The notes under the pieces: model-generated
What the model was told of the DNA's origin: nothing
Databases searched by the model: none
What the model saw: only the letters and a program-made list of their open reading frames with translations
DNA from: Lysobacteraceae bacterium NML08-0793
GTDB lineage: Bacteria; Pseudomonadota; Gammaproteobacteria; Xanthomonadales; Xanthomonadaceae
Direction: 5' to 3'
Assembly (NCBI GenBank): GCA_002798275.1
Contig: NWQR01000002.1
Location: 248,001-312,000, forward strand
DNA length: 64,000 nt
Program-made: the position numbers and the translations under genes
Part shown: positions 26,370 through 35,304 of the stretch, in pieces
How positions within the stretch are numbered: position 1 is the stretch's first letter
Layout: every line of letters starts with the position of its first letter

Positions 26370-27071
26370 ATGCTGTCCAATGCGATGAACCTCCGCCTGC
26401 TGCTGGTCGAGGATGACCCGGTAACCCAGGCATTCCTGTCCGAAGCTGCCCGCGCACTGCCTGCCGAAGTCATTAGCGCGTCCACTGCCGAAGAAGCCCG
26501 CCAACTTGCCAGCGGCCAGCATTTCGATGCCTGGCTGATTGATGCCCATCTGCCCGATGCTACTGGCGCGACGCTGCTGGCACAGTTGCGCCAATCACAC
26601 GGCCAGACAACGCCTGCCTTGGCGCATACCGCATCGCAAGCGCCGCAACAACTGACCGCGCTTGAGGCGGCCGGATTTGCCGCCGTCATCATCAAGCCCT
26701 TGCCGGCTGACAGCTGGCGCAATGCACTGCGCCAGCTATTGAACCTACACCCGGAAAACAAGGCAGCAACCAGCGGCGACTGGGATGATGTCGGCGCATT
26801 GCGCGCACTCAATGGCAACCGCGAAGCGCTTGAAACATTGCGCGCCCTGTTTAGCCGGGAGTTGCCGCAGCAATACCAGAAAATCATTGCCGCACTGGAT
26901 GCGGCCGATACCGATACTGCCTTGGGCGAGCTGCACCGCATGAAGGCCAGTTGCGCTTTTGTCGGTGCCACCGCGCTGCTCCAAGCGGTCATCGCCCTGC
27001 ATGCGCAGCCAGAAAGCGCGGAAGCCCGCACTCATTTCATCGACAAGGCCGAAAAAATACTGGCTGCCTGA
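26370..27071 (+). CDS. Response-regulator receiver plus HPt domain protein
   Basis: A 233-residue cytoplasmic signalling protein without an output DNA-binding domain. Residues 8-125 form a receiver: acidic pair VEDD, phospho-acceptor Asp in DAWLIDAHLPD, Thr/Ser in AHTAS, Lys in IIKPLP. Residues 140-225 form an HPt four-helix domain with the phospho-His in LHRMKASCAFVGA. GGA precedes ATG 26370. No histidine kinase gene is nearby. It resembles a detached phosphorelay tail of a hybrid kinase and converges on the GacA/UvrY-like regulator, which it could phosphorylate. Confidence 0.85.
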   Translation: MLSNAMNLRLLLVEDDPVTQAFLSEAARALPAEVISASTAEEARQLASGQHFDAWLIDAHLPDATGATLLAQLRQSHGQTTPALAHTASQAPQQLTALEAAGFAAVIIKPLPADSWRNALRQLLNLHPENKAATSGDWDDVGALRALNGNREALETLRALFSRELPQQYQKIIAALDAADTDTALGELHRMKASCAFVGATALLQAVIALHAQPESAEARTHFIDKAEKILAA

Positions 27072-27083
27072 ATGACAAAAACC

Positions 27084-27111
27084 CGGCATCAAGCCAAACA
27101 GCTTGATGCCG
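27084..27111 (-). terminator. Terminator between convergent regulator genes
   Basis: A perfect 11-bp stem (27084-27094 with 27101-27111) and a 6-base loop. On the minus strand it is followed by GGTTTTTG, making it a good rho-independent terminator for the GacA/UvrY-like gene; it can also stop the plus-strand transcript. Confidence 0.75.
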
Positions 27112-27129
27112 AGCGCTTATGCTTTGCAC

Positions 27130-27777
27130 TCACAGCATATGCGAGTCGTCAGTCAAACCGTACTGGCTGGCAAGCCGCGCCAGCGCGATATTGTCTTCCA
27201 CAGCCAGCTTTTCAAACAAACGGGTTTTGTGGGTGCTGACCGTCTTGGCGCTCAAGCTCAATTTCTTGGCGATATGATCCTGCTTGACGCCCTGCACCAG
27301 CAACATCGCCACCTCCAGCTCACGCGGGGAGAGCTTGTCGAAAGGTGAAGCTGTCCCATCGAATGATGAAAAGGCCAGATTCTGGGCGATATTGCTGCCT
27401 AGATAACGCCGCCCTCTGGCGACTTCACGCACTGCGCGCACCAATTCCACGGCATCGCCCGCCTTGCCCAGATAACCTTTGGCTCCGGCATCCAAGAGCC
27501 GCTTGGGCAATGGCCCGTCCTCCAGCACCGAGACGATCAGCACCTTGCAATCGCTGCTGCCGCGACTGAGACGTTCGGTAATTTCAAGGCCGCTGATGCC
27601 GGGCAGATGCAGATCACACAGCACCACATCCGGTTTCAGTTGGCGAATCATCGGCAGGGCTTCTTCTCCGGAAGCAGCCTCCCCCACCACCTGAATATCC
27701 ACTTCCTGCTTCAGGATCAGACTCATGCCGGTGCGCACCAGCATGTGATCGTCTATCAAAAAGACCCGAATCGCCAT
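27130..27777 (-). CDS. NarL/FixJ-family response regulator, GacA/UvrY-like
   Basis: A 215-residue two-domain regulator. Receiver: IDDH start (VFLIDDHMLVRTGM), phospho-Asp in VVLCDLHLPG, Lys in GYLGKAGD. Output: LuxR-type helix-turn-helix with LSPRELEVAMLLVQG and KKLSLSAKTVSTHKTRLFEKL. The whole length matches UvrY/GacA, including GQRY-like GRRYLGSNIAQNLA. GacA orthologues switch on small RNAs that titrate CsrA/RsmA; whether this is the true GacA or a paralogue is not decided. No kinase gene adjoins it. Confidence 0.85.
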   Translation of the reverse strand: MAIRVFLIDDHMLVRTGMSLILKQEVDIQVVGEAASGEEALPMIRQLKPDVVLCDLHLPGISGLEITERLSRGSSDCKVLIVSVLEDGPLPKRLLDAGAKGYLGKAGDAVELVRAVREVARGRRYLGSNIAQNLAFSSFDGTASPFDKLSPRELEVAMLLVQGVKQDHIAKKLSLSAKTVSTHKTRLFEKLAVEDNIALARLASQYGLTDDSHML

Positions 27778-27890
27778 ATCACACCCCCAGCTTTTCCCTT
27801 TTTCAAAAGACTATGCCGATAAAAAGTCGGAAGCAACCGGGCAATTTGTGGGGTTTTCGCTGCCAAATCGCAGGATGGCGCCTGCAAGGC

Positions 27891-28778
27891 TTACGACTCC
27901 CGGCAAAAGCGCTGGCGGTATTGCAGTGCCTTGGACTGCAATGATTCGAGATGACGGATGCGAGTTTCGGCGCTGGGATGGGTGGAAGCGAACTCCGGTG
28001 GCGCCTTGCCGCCGCTTTGTGCCCCCATGCGCTGCCACAGCGGCATGGCTTCTGCCGGGTTGAAACAGGCCGCAGCCATCAGCAGCAGCCCCACTTCATC
28101 TGCATCCGACTCATGCCCGCGCGCATAAGGCAGCTGCGAAGTCACCCCGTAAGCCTGGTAAATCATTTGCTGGGTTTGTGCATCAATACCGCTGGCAGCA
28201 CCGGCCATCGCGCCGATTTGCTCCAGCTTGCCGCGCGCCATGCGTTGCGCACCGTGACGCATCAGGGCATGGGCGATTTCATGCCCCATCACCACCGCCA
28301 TGCCGTCGGCATTCTGCGCCACCGGAATCAAGCCGGTATAAACCGCCATCTTGCCGCCCGGCAGGGCAAAGGCATTGGCCTGCGGCGAGTCCAGCACCTG
28401 TACTTGCCACTGAAAATCGCGGGAGAAGTTTTGCGCTTGCAGGCCGCGCTCTTCGGCCAGAGCCGCTTCCACCTCGTCAATCTTGTCAATCAGCCGCGCG
28501 GCGATAGCCTGTACCTGGCGCGACACCTCCGCATCTGCCGGCAGGGGACGCTCTTTCTGCAATATCTGCTGATAGGCTTGCAAGCCCAAGGCTTGCTCTT
28601 GGCTTGCATCCAGATTTTTGTCAATCAGCACTTTTTCGCCGGTAAACGGATCCACCGTGCGATTGGAAACGTAGTAGTACAGGCCGTAAACAAGCAGACC
28701 GGCGACGATGAGAAGACGCGGGTTGAAGCCACCGCCTCGCGGGCGGCGGTATCGGGACTGATCGGGATTTTCGCGCAT
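27891..28778 (-). CDS. M48-family membrane-anchored metalloprotease
   Basis: A 295-residue protease with a positively charged cytoplasmic start, one membrane anchor (LLIVAGLLVYGLYYYV, residues 23-38) and a periplasmic M48 domain. The zinc site is MGHEIAHALMRHG (HExxH) with the third ligand in ARGHESDADEVG. It resembles Oma1/LoiP/YcaL-type quality-control proteases of the envelope. It lies alone between the GacA/UvrY-like gene and the FGE-fold lipoprotein gene. Confidence 0.9.
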   Translation of the reverse strand: MRENPDQSRYRRPRGGGFNPRLLIVAGLLVYGLYYYVSNRTVDPFTGEKVLIDKNLDASQEQALGLQAYQQILQKERPLPADAEVSRQVQAIAARLIDKIDEVEAALAEERGLQAQNFSRDFQWQVQVLDSPQANAFALPGGKMAVYTGLIPVAQNADGMAVVMGHEIAHALMRHGAQRMARGKLEQIGAMAGAASGIDAQTQQMIYQAYGVTSQLPYARGHESDADEVGLLLMAAACFNPAEAMPLWQRMGAQSGGKAPPEFASTHPSAETRIRHLESLQSKALQYRQRFCRES

Positions 28779-28865
28779 CGGCTATCTGCTCTGGAAAAAC
28801 AATCCGCGTATTGAAGCGCAAACCGCGCAATCCTGCGTGAAAGCCTGCCCGACCCCGCCATGGGC

Positions 28866-30716
28866 TCAAATATCGCGCACTACGCGGAAGCCGGTTCTGG
28901 CATTGGTAACATCATGCGCCTGCGACATGCGCCAAGCAGAACGCGCCTGCGCTGGCGCACTGGACCAAGAAGCACCCCGCACCACCCGAGTACGGCAGCC
29001 GGGGTTGTACCAAGCGCCCCCATCGGCCGGTGCGCGCCGATAGCCCACATGCCAGCAGTCCATCATCCATTCGCTGAGATTGCCTTCCAAATCATGCAGG
29101 CCAAAGGCATTGGCACGGAAGCTGCCCGCCGGTGCCGGCCCCCAGTAGCCGTCGCCATAATCGGCAAAGGCATTGCCCCAGCGCCGCCCCGAGGGCGACT
29201 GGTCTTTGCCGCCGGTCAAATTGCCCGTCTGCGGCGGCGGCCCACCCGCACCCCAGGGAAACAGCGTGCTTGTGCCGCTGCGCAGTGCATATTCAAACTC
29301 GGCCTCATGCGGCAGGCGATAGCGCTGCCCAGTCTGCTCACTCAACCAGTTGGCATAGGCTTCGGCATCCTGCACGCTGATATGCAGCACTGGCAGATTC
29401 GGCGGCGCGACGCGCCCCAGATAGTCATGCCGCCAGTCGATATCGTTGCGCAATACGAAATTGCCGCTGCGCTCGTCATACACCACCGAATATCCCCGGC
29501 GCTCGGCGCGGGTACGGTAGCCCGTGGCATGAATGAAGCGGGCAAAATCGGCCACCGTGGTTTCGGTGCGCGCTAGGGCAAAGCCGCGCTGGAAGCGCAC
29601 TGGATGCTGCGGCCACTCGGCTTTGACCGCATCCTTGTCATCGGCGCTCGCCCCCATCATGAACTGGCCATGCGGCACCACCACCAATGGCGGGCCATGA
29701 CCGCCGGAAGCTAGCGGATCGGAAAACCGCTGTCCCGGCCGATGCCGCCCATAGCGGGTGGCCAGCTCAAGACGCTCATGCAGGCGTGCAACACGCCAAT
29801 CACCCTGCGCGGCGATTCCGACGAATTCGTCAATCTGGCTGCGGGCAAGTTTCAGTGCGCCGAACTCATGCGGCCTGTCCAGTGTTTTCAGAGCTTGTGC
29901 ATACAGCCCGGCGACCCGCGCCTCACGTTGCAACCGCAATCGGCGCCGTGCCTCATCCACAACCCAAGGCTGTGCCGGACGCACCTTGGCGGCATGACTC
30001 AACCATTGATCCGAAGCGACGTAGTCATCCTGCCCGGCGGCTTGTTGCGCGCGTGCAATCAATGCCTGCTCCACCGCGGCCAGTCCTTGCAGAGCCCGTG
30101 CATCTGCCGGCCTTGCGCGCAGGACTTCACGGAAGGCCGTCAAGGCACCGAGACTACTTTCCCCAAGATTGCCCGCGGCAAGTTCCTGCTCGCCATGTTC
30201 AAGCAGGGCTTGCAGGCGGTCAGCAGCATCGACGCGATCGAGAAAAGCCAATGTTTCGGCTGCCTCACCATCGACCGTGCGTGCCACGGCCGCGATGCGG
30301 TGTGCCGTGGCAATATCCGCACCCGCTTCGCCAAGCCCGGCCAATACGCTGTCGCCTTGCGCCAGCAATTGCGTCATCGCCGCCTGCAATTGCGCCGGCA
30401 ATGCCGGGTTTTCCGGGCTGCGCGCGGCAAGCGCCAGCAACAGCGGAATCGCCGAATCCGCGTTTTCATACAACATCCCGGCCGCCATCGCCGCCTTGGC
30501 TTTGGCGATCACCTCTGCATCGTCAGCATCGGCAATATCGGCCGCCGGCACACGCCAGTTCAGCGCGTAGGCAGGCAATTCATCCCCGCTGACGCTGACA
30601 AGACCACGCCGCAGGCGTGCATCCATGCCGGGGTTTTCCGGCGCCGTTGAGTCGCCTTCGGTCTGGCAGGCGCAAAGCAAAACAAGCAGCAATGAGGCAA
30701 GTACAGGAAAACGCAT
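28866..30716 (-). CDS. Lipoprotein with helical-repeat region and FGE-sulfatase (SUMF1) fold domain
   Basis: A 616-residue protein: lipoprotein signal (LLLVLLCACQ), then about 300 residues of Ala-rich helices resembling TPR-like repeats, then a formylglycine-generating-enzyme fold from about residue 350, with MMGASADD, HPVRFQRGFALARTETT, RLPHEAEFEYA and GLHDLEGNLSEWM. True FGEs need a Cys pair in the final strands; here that place reads VVRGASWSSAPAQARSAWR without Cys. So sulfatase activation is unlikely; such domains often bind or modify proteins in other ways. It is divergent from rnd, 44 bases apart. Confidence 0.82.
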   Translation of the reverse strand: MRFPVLASLLLVLLCACQTEGDSTAPENPGMDARLRRGLVSVSGDELPAYALNWRVPAADIADADDAEVIAKAKAAMAAGMLYENADSAIPLLLALAARSPENPALPAQLQAAMTQLLAQGDSVLAGLGEAGADIATAHRIAAVARTVDGEAAETLAFLDRVDAADRLQALLEHGEQELAAGNLGESSLGALTAFREVLRARPADARALQGLAAVEQALIARAQQAAGQDDYVASDQWLSHAAKVRPAQPWVVDEARRRLRLQREARVAGLYAQALKTLDRPHEFGALKLARSQIDEFVGIAAQGDWRVARLHERLELATRYGRHRPGQRFSDPLASGGHGPPLVVVPHGQFMMGASADDKDAVKAEWPQHPVRFQRGFALARTETTVADFARFIHATGYRTRAERRGYSVVYDERSGNFVLRNDIDWRHDYLGRVAPPNLPVLHISVQDAEAYANWLSEQTGQRYRLPHEAEFEYALRSGTSTLFPWGAGGPPPQTGNLTGGKDQSPSGRRWGNAFADYGDGYWGPAPAGSFRANAFGLHDLEGNLSEWMMDCWHVGYRRAPADGGAWYNPGCRTRVVRGASWSSAPAQARSAWRMSQAHDVTNARTGFRVVRDI

Positions 30717-30760
30717 CTGCTTAGGGTATCGTTAGCCGTCACTTTTCGCCCGGCTTTTGC

Positions 30761-31846
30761 GTGAAACACTGGATAGATACCCCCGAAAAACTGCGCCAAT
30801 GGCTCAGCCCCAAACCTGCCCGCGTCGGACTGGACACCGAATTCATGCGCGAACGCACCTGGTGGCCGGTACTGGCACTGGTGCAGATTTCAGTTGCCGA
30901 TGAAGTACTGCTGGTGGATGTGCTCGCCCCCGGCATGAAGACCGCGCTGGCCGAGCTTCTGCGCGATACGGACATTCTCAAAATCATGCACAGCCCGAGC
31001 GAAGACCTGGTGGCACTCGGGCATGACTGCAATGCCCTGCCCACACCGATGTTCGACACCCAAGCCGCAGCCGCCCTGTGCGGCGAAGGTGCTGGGCTTG
31101 GCTATCAAAAACTGGTGCAAAATCTGCTGGGGATTTCGCTTGCCAAGGGCGAGCAGCGTTCGGACTGGCTGCGTCGGCCATTGAGCGCTGCACAACTGGA
31201 ATATGCCGCCGATGACGTGCGTCATTTGTTTGCCCTGCACGATCTTCTGGATGCCCGGCTGGAATCACTGGGGCGCAGCCACTGGTTGCAGGAAGACAGC
31301 CAGCGCAGCCTGAAAAACGCCGCCGATGACCGCCCCGAGCCATGGCCGCATCTGGGCATGCGCCCGGCGCAGGATTTTTCGCCCGCAGCGCAAACCCGCC
31401 TGCTGCGCCTGATGCGCTGGCGCGAGGCCACTGCCCGCAGCCATGACCTGCCGAAAAACTGGGTCATCGAGCCACCTCTGGCATTGCGGCTGGCAGAGCA
31501 CCCGCCCGCCGACTTCAATGCCTTGAAGGCCATGCTGGAAAAAACGCCGAAATCCCCGCGCAAACTTGCCAAAGAACTATGGCTCGCGCTGATCACGCCG
31601 CTGCCGGACGAGGCCGACATGCCGTCGGTCAAGCGCGATCAGGACATCGACAAAAGACTGCTGCGGCAATTACAGCAGGCCGTGCTGAAAGTGGCGCAAA
31701 CCCACAATATCCCCGAAGGCATGCTGGCCTCGCGCCGCCACCTGGAAGCCTTGATGGAGCACTGGCCGCAATGGCCTGCTGCCCTGCAAGGCTGGCGAGA
31801 GCAATTGCTGGCGGAGAAAATCGACCGGCTGATGAAGTCACGCTAA
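30761..31846 (+). CDS. rnd: Ribonuclease D
   Basis: A 361-residue 3'-5' exoribonuclease that trims tRNA and other stable RNA ends. DEDDy exonuclease motifs: GLDTEFMRE (Asp and Glu), the MHSPSEDL block, and YAADDVRHLF with the Tyr and Asp of motif III. The HRDC domain follows (RLMRWREATARSHDLPKNWV). The start is GTG 30761, giving MKHWIDTPEKL as in the family; the upstream ribosome site is poor. Confidence 0.93.
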   Translation: MKHWIDTPEKLRQWLSPKPARVGLDTEFMRERTWWPVLALVQISVADEVLLVDVLAPGMKTALAELLRDTDILKIMHSPSEDLVALGHDCNALPTPMFDTQAAAALCGEGAGLGYQKLVQNLLGISLAKGEQRSDWLRRPLSAAQLEYAADDVRHLFALHDLLDARLESLGRSHWLQEDSQRSLKNAADDRPEPWPHLGMRPAQDFSPAAQTRLLRLMRWREATARSHDLPKNWVIEPPLALRLAEHPPADFNALKAMLEKTPKSPRKLAKELWLALITPLPDEADMPSVKRDQDIDKRLLRQLQQAVLKVAQTHNIPEGMLASRRHLEALMEHWPQWPAALQGWREQLLAEKIDRLMKSR

Positions 31847-31870
31847 GCGCCTGCTTCAAGGCGCCATTGC

Positions 31871-31898
31871 GGCGGCGTTTTCGCTCAAAAACGCCGCC
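31871..31898. terminator. Strong hairpin after rnd
   Basis: A perfect 11-bp stem (GGCGGCGTTTT at 31871-31881 with 31888-31898) and a 6-base loop, 24 bases after the rnd stop. The T-run is inside the stem rather than behind it. It separates rnd from the convergent sspB gene, about 110 bases away. Confidence 0.6.
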
Positions 31899-32009
31899 TG
31901 CGTTGGATACGTTGCATTGAAAATGCGCAACAAACGCGCCGAGCTTGCACAGCTCTCCCAAACTTGCAAACAAGAGTGCTGCAAACAGAGTCGCCAAAGG
32001 CGCTCAAGA

Positions 32010-32516
32010 TTATTTGATCACCCACAGATTGCCGCGCTTGGGTGAGCCTGTCGGGCCATCCGGCGGCGGCTCATCGCTGCCGCTACCCGCAACCGGCGCA
32101 AGTGTCGGACGCTTGGGCGCACCCACCGGTGCCGTGCTGGTTTCGGCCGTGGCCGAGCTCGTCCCGGTATCGCTCCGATCAGCCGCATCGACATCTTGTG
32201 GCAGTACCATGCCCTGCCCGGTTTCACGCGCATAAATCGCCAACACCGCCCCGACCGGCACGAATACCTCATGGCTGACGCCGGAAAAACGAGCATTGAA
32301 GGTGATGTATTCGTTGCCCAAGCTCAGCATGTGTACGGCACGCTCGGCGATATTCAGCACCACCTGACCATCCTGAACGGCCTGCGGTGGTACATGCACA
32401 CCGGGAAAGCGCGCGTTGACCAGCAAATACGGCGTCATGTCGTTATCGCTGATCCACTCGTGCAGGGCACGCAGCAGATACGGCCTCTGGCTGGTCATCT
32501 CCGGCATATCGCTCAT
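32010..32516 (-). CDS. sspB: ClpXP adaptor SspB
   Basis: A 168-residue adaptor that delivers ssrA-tagged and other substrates to ClpXP. The N-terminal substrate-binding domain (RPYLLRALHEWISDNDMTPY, LNIAERAVHMLSLGNEYITF) is followed by a long flexible Ala/Pro/Thr linker and the C-terminal ClpX-binding tail RGNLWVIK, like RPSLRVVK in E. coli. GAGGG before ATG 32516 supports the start. It lies directly after sspA, the conserved order. Confidence 0.95.
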   Translation of the reverse strand: MSDMPEMTSQRPYLLRALHEWISDNDMTPYLLVNARFPGVHVPPQAVQDGQVVLNIAERAVHMLSLGNEYITFNARFSGVSHEVFVPVGAVLAIYARETGQGMVLPQDVDAADRSDTGTSSATAETSTAPVGAPKRPTLAPVAGSGSDEPPPDGPTGSPKRGNLWVIK

Positions 32517-32550
32517 GCCAAACCCTCGTTTTGCTGGCAGCAGACGAACA

Positions 32551-33192
32551 TCATTCCGGGATTTCGCGCAGTTTCTTTTCTTCCTCGGTCAGGCTGCGAA
32601 CAAAACCGGGGTTGCGGAAAATGCGGTTGCCGTACTCCTCGATCACCTTCACCCCATCTTTGGGCAGCGGGATTCGCAGCGCATCCAGTCGCCAGATGAT
32701 CGGCGCCATAGCGCAGTCGGCTAGGCTCATTTCGGTATTGAGATAGAACTTGCTGGCCTTGAATACCGGCACCGACTGCACCAGCAATTCAGCCAAGCGC
32801 TTGCGTGCGGCCTCGGCCTGCGATTTGCTGCCCAACTGCATCGCCTGTACCTGCGGCACCCAGTCATGCTCGATACGCAACATAGCAAGGCGCAGACGGG
32901 CACGGGCAATCGGCTCGATCGGCATCAGCGGCGGATGCGGGTAGCGCTCGTCGATGTATTCGCTGAGCACGCTGGCCGAATACAGCACCAGATCACGCTC
33001 AACCAGAGTCGGCACCGAGTGGTAGGGATTGAGGTCAATCAAATCCTCTGGTGGCCGCAGTGGATCAACCGGGATGAAGTCATAGCTCACCCCCTTGGCG
33101 GCCAATACCAAGCGCACACGGTGCGAGAGCACATCATCCACACCAGAGAACAACGTCAGATTGTTTCGTATTCGGGAACTGACCGACATCAT
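32551..33192 (-). CDS. sspA: Stringent starvation protein A (GST-fold RNA polymerase-associated)
   Basis: A 213-residue GST-like protein that binds RNA polymerase in stationary phase. Thioredoxin-like part: LTLFSGVDDVLSHRVRLVLAAKGVSY, VPTLVERDLVLYSASVLSEYIDERYPHPPLMP; helical part with LNTEMSLADCAMAPIIWRL. GGAG lies 11 bases before ATG 33192; GTG 33195 and ATG 33189 are alternatives. It follows petC by 91 bases, the usual petABC-sspA-sspB order. Confidence 0.94.
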   Translation of the reverse strand: MMSVSSRIRNNLTLFSGVDDVLSHRVRLVLAAKGVSYDFIPVDPLRPPEDLIDLNPYHSVPTLVERDLVLYSASVLSEYIDERYPHPPLMPIEPIARARLRLAMLRIEHDWVPQVQAMQLGSKSQAEAARKRLAELLVQSVPVFKASKFYLNTEMSLADCAMAPIIWRLDALRIPLPKDGVKVIEEYGNRIFRNPGFVRSLTEEEKKLREIPE

Positions 33193-33283
33193 CACTGCAT
33201 TGACTCCTTTGACCTTATCCATCGCGCCAGATACAGGGCGCATGATACGCGACGCGAGCCATCAGGCTCGCGTCGGGCTTCCA

Positions 33284-34030
33284 TCAATGAACATCTTTCC
33301 AGTATTCGCGCTTGAGCAACCAAGCGAAGAAGGTGAATACCGCGAGGAAAAGCAGCACCCAAACCCCCAATTGCTGGCGCTTCAGAATGACCGGCTCGCC
33401 GGTGTAAACCAGGAACCCGGTAATATCACGCACCACTTGGTCGAACTCCTCGGCGTTCAAGCGACCGGGCTGGGTCACCACCATGCCGGTCACCGGACGC
33501 TCGCCGGTTTCGTCCAGCATGCCGTACTGCGGGTGTTGCAGACCTTGCAGCTCCCAGAGCACGTTCGGCATCGAAGCGTTCGGGAATACCGTGTTGTTCC
33601 AGCCCAGCGGACGGCTGTCGTCCAGATAGAACGACTTCAGATAGCTGTAGATCCAGTCTTCGCCGCGCACGCGGGAAATCACCGACAAATCCGGCGGCGC
33701 CTTGCCGAAGAACTCCTCACCGAGCTTCGGGTCGATGCCGGTTTCGATGGTTTCACCGATCTGGACATTAGGATTGAAGATCAGGTTTTCCTTCACTTCT
33801 TCTTCGGTCAGACCCAGATCCTCGGCAATCCGCGAATAACGCTGATATTTCAGCGAATGGCAGCCGGCACAGTAGTTCATGTAGTACTTGGCACCGCGTT
33901 GCAGCGAAGCCTTGTCACTGATGTTGATGCCTGCATGTTGCAGATTGGCATCGCCTGCGGCCTGGACGCTGCCGGCAAAGCCAATACCTGCGGCCAGCGC
34001 CAGCAATACATTACGAATGCGCTTGTTCAT
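33284..34030 (-). CDS. petC: Cytochrome c1 of the bc1 complex
   Basis: A 248-residue subunit of ubiquinol-cytochrome c reductase. Signal peptide ending SVQAAG, haem-binding CAGCH at about residues 54-58, the distal Met in FPNASMPNVLW, and a C-terminal membrane anchor (VWVLLFLAVFTFFAWLL) followed by KREYWKDVH. It passes electrons from the Rieske centre to cytochrome c. It is the last gene of petABC, three bases after petB. Confidence 0.97.
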   Translation of the reverse strand: MNKRIRNVLLALAAGIGFAGSVQAAGDANLQHAGINISDKASLQRGAKYYMNYCAGCHSLKYQRYSRIAEDLGLTEEEVKENLIFNPNVQIGETIETGIDPKLGEEFFGKAPPDLSVISRVRGEDWIYSYLKSFYLDDSRPLGWNNTVFPNASMPNVLWELQGLQHPQYGMLDETGERPVTGMVVTQPGRLNAEEFDQVVRDITGFLVYTGEPVILKRQQLGVWVLLFLAVFTFFAWLLKREYWKDVH

Positions 34031-34032
34031 TT

Positions 34033-35301
34033 TCAGTGCCCCCCCGTAACGCGCTCAGGAACCGGCTTGGTCTTGTCCCATTTGGTCCAGATTGGCATGG
34101 TCAGGAAGAACAGGAAGTAATACACAGTGAGAATACGACCAATGACTTCTTCTTTCGGGTCGGTGCCCGGCCCGCCACCAATCTTGCCCAGCCACAGGAA
34201 GGCAACGGCAAACAGAATCAGCAGCAGCCAAGACAGCCAACCGCGATAGCGATAAGACTTGACCGGCGACTTGTCCAGCCACGGCAACAGGAACAGCACC
34301 GCGATTGCGCCGCCCATCACCAATACGCCCCACAGCTTGATGCCAAAGAACGACGGCACCACGCGCAACATGGCGTAATACGGGGTGAAATACCACACCG
34401 GCTTGATATGCGGCGGCGTAACCAGCTGGTTGGCCGGGGTGAAATTGTCATGTTCCAAGAACCAGCCGCCAAAGGCCGGCACGAAGAAGATGATGAATGC
34501 CGCCACCATCAGGAAGCACCCTACATAGAAGGTGTCCTTCACGGTGTAATACGGATGGAACGGAATGCCGTCGGCTGGCGCGGTCGGCGACCAGCGGTTA
34601 CCCTTCGGCCCCTTCTTGATTTCAACGCCGTCGGGGTTGTTCGAGCCGACTTCGTGCAGCGCACCCAAGTGCAGCACCACCAGCAACAACAGCACCAGCG
34701 GCAGCGCAATGACGTGCAGGGCGAAGAAGCGGTTCAAGGTGGCATCGGACGGGTTGTAGTCACCCATGATCCACTCGGTCAGACCGCTACCAATGACCGG
34801 CACCGCGCCAAACAGCGAGATGATGACCTTCGCGCCCCAGAACGACATCTGCCCCCAAGGCAGCACATAGCCCATGAAGGCCTCGGCCATCAACACCAGA
34901 TAAATCAGCATGCCGAGAATCCACACCAACTCGCGCGGCTTGCGATAGCTGCCGTACATCAGGCCACGGAACATGTGCAGATACACCACCACAAAGAACA
35001 GCGAAGCGCCAGTGGAGTGCATATAGCGGATCAGCCAGCCCCACTCGACATCACGCATGATGTATTCAACCGAGTCGAAGGCTTCCTTCGCGCTGGTCTT
35101 GAAGTGCATGGTGAGAAAGATGCCGGTCAAAATCTGGTTGACCAGCACCACCATCGACAGCACACCGAAGATGTACCAGAGATTGAAGTTCTTCGGCGCA
35201 TAGTAATGCGTCATGTGCTTGCGGTAGAACGGCATGAAGCCGGGCGCGCGCGCATTGAACCAATCCATCAGGTTATTGGTGATTTGCATGATCTTGGACA
35301 T
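34033..35301 (-). CDS. petB: Cytochrome b of the bc1 complex
   Basis: A 422-residue integral membrane subunit with eight or so membrane helices and the b-haem His residues in helices 2 and 4 (RYMHSTGASLFF, FFALHVIALPLVLLLLVVLH). The quinone-site motif usually written PEWY appears here as IKPVWYFTPYYAMLR, a known variant. The ATG follows petA by three bases. Confidence 0.97.
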   Translation of the reverse strand: MSKIMQITNNLMDWFNARAPGFMPFYRKHMTHYYAPKNFNLWYIFGVLSMVVLVNQILTGIFLTMHFKTSAKEAFDSVEYIMRDVEWGWLIRYMHSTGASLFFVVVYLHMFRGLMYGSYRKPRELVWILGMLIYLVLMAEAFMGYVLPWGQMSFWGAKVIISLFGAVPVIGSGLTEWIMGDYNPSDATLNRFFALHVIALPLVLLLLVVLHLGALHEVGSNNPDGVEIKKGPKGNRWSPTAPADGIPFHPYYTVKDTFYVGCFLMVAAFIIFFVPAFGGWFLEHDNFTPANQLVTPPHIKPVWYFTPYYAMLRVVPSFFGIKLWGVLVMGGAIAVLFLLPWLDKSPVKSYRYRGWLSWLLLILFAVAFLWLGKIGGGPGTDPKEEVIGRILTVYYFLFFLTMPIWTKWDKTKPVPERVTGGH

Positions 35302-35304
35302 GAC

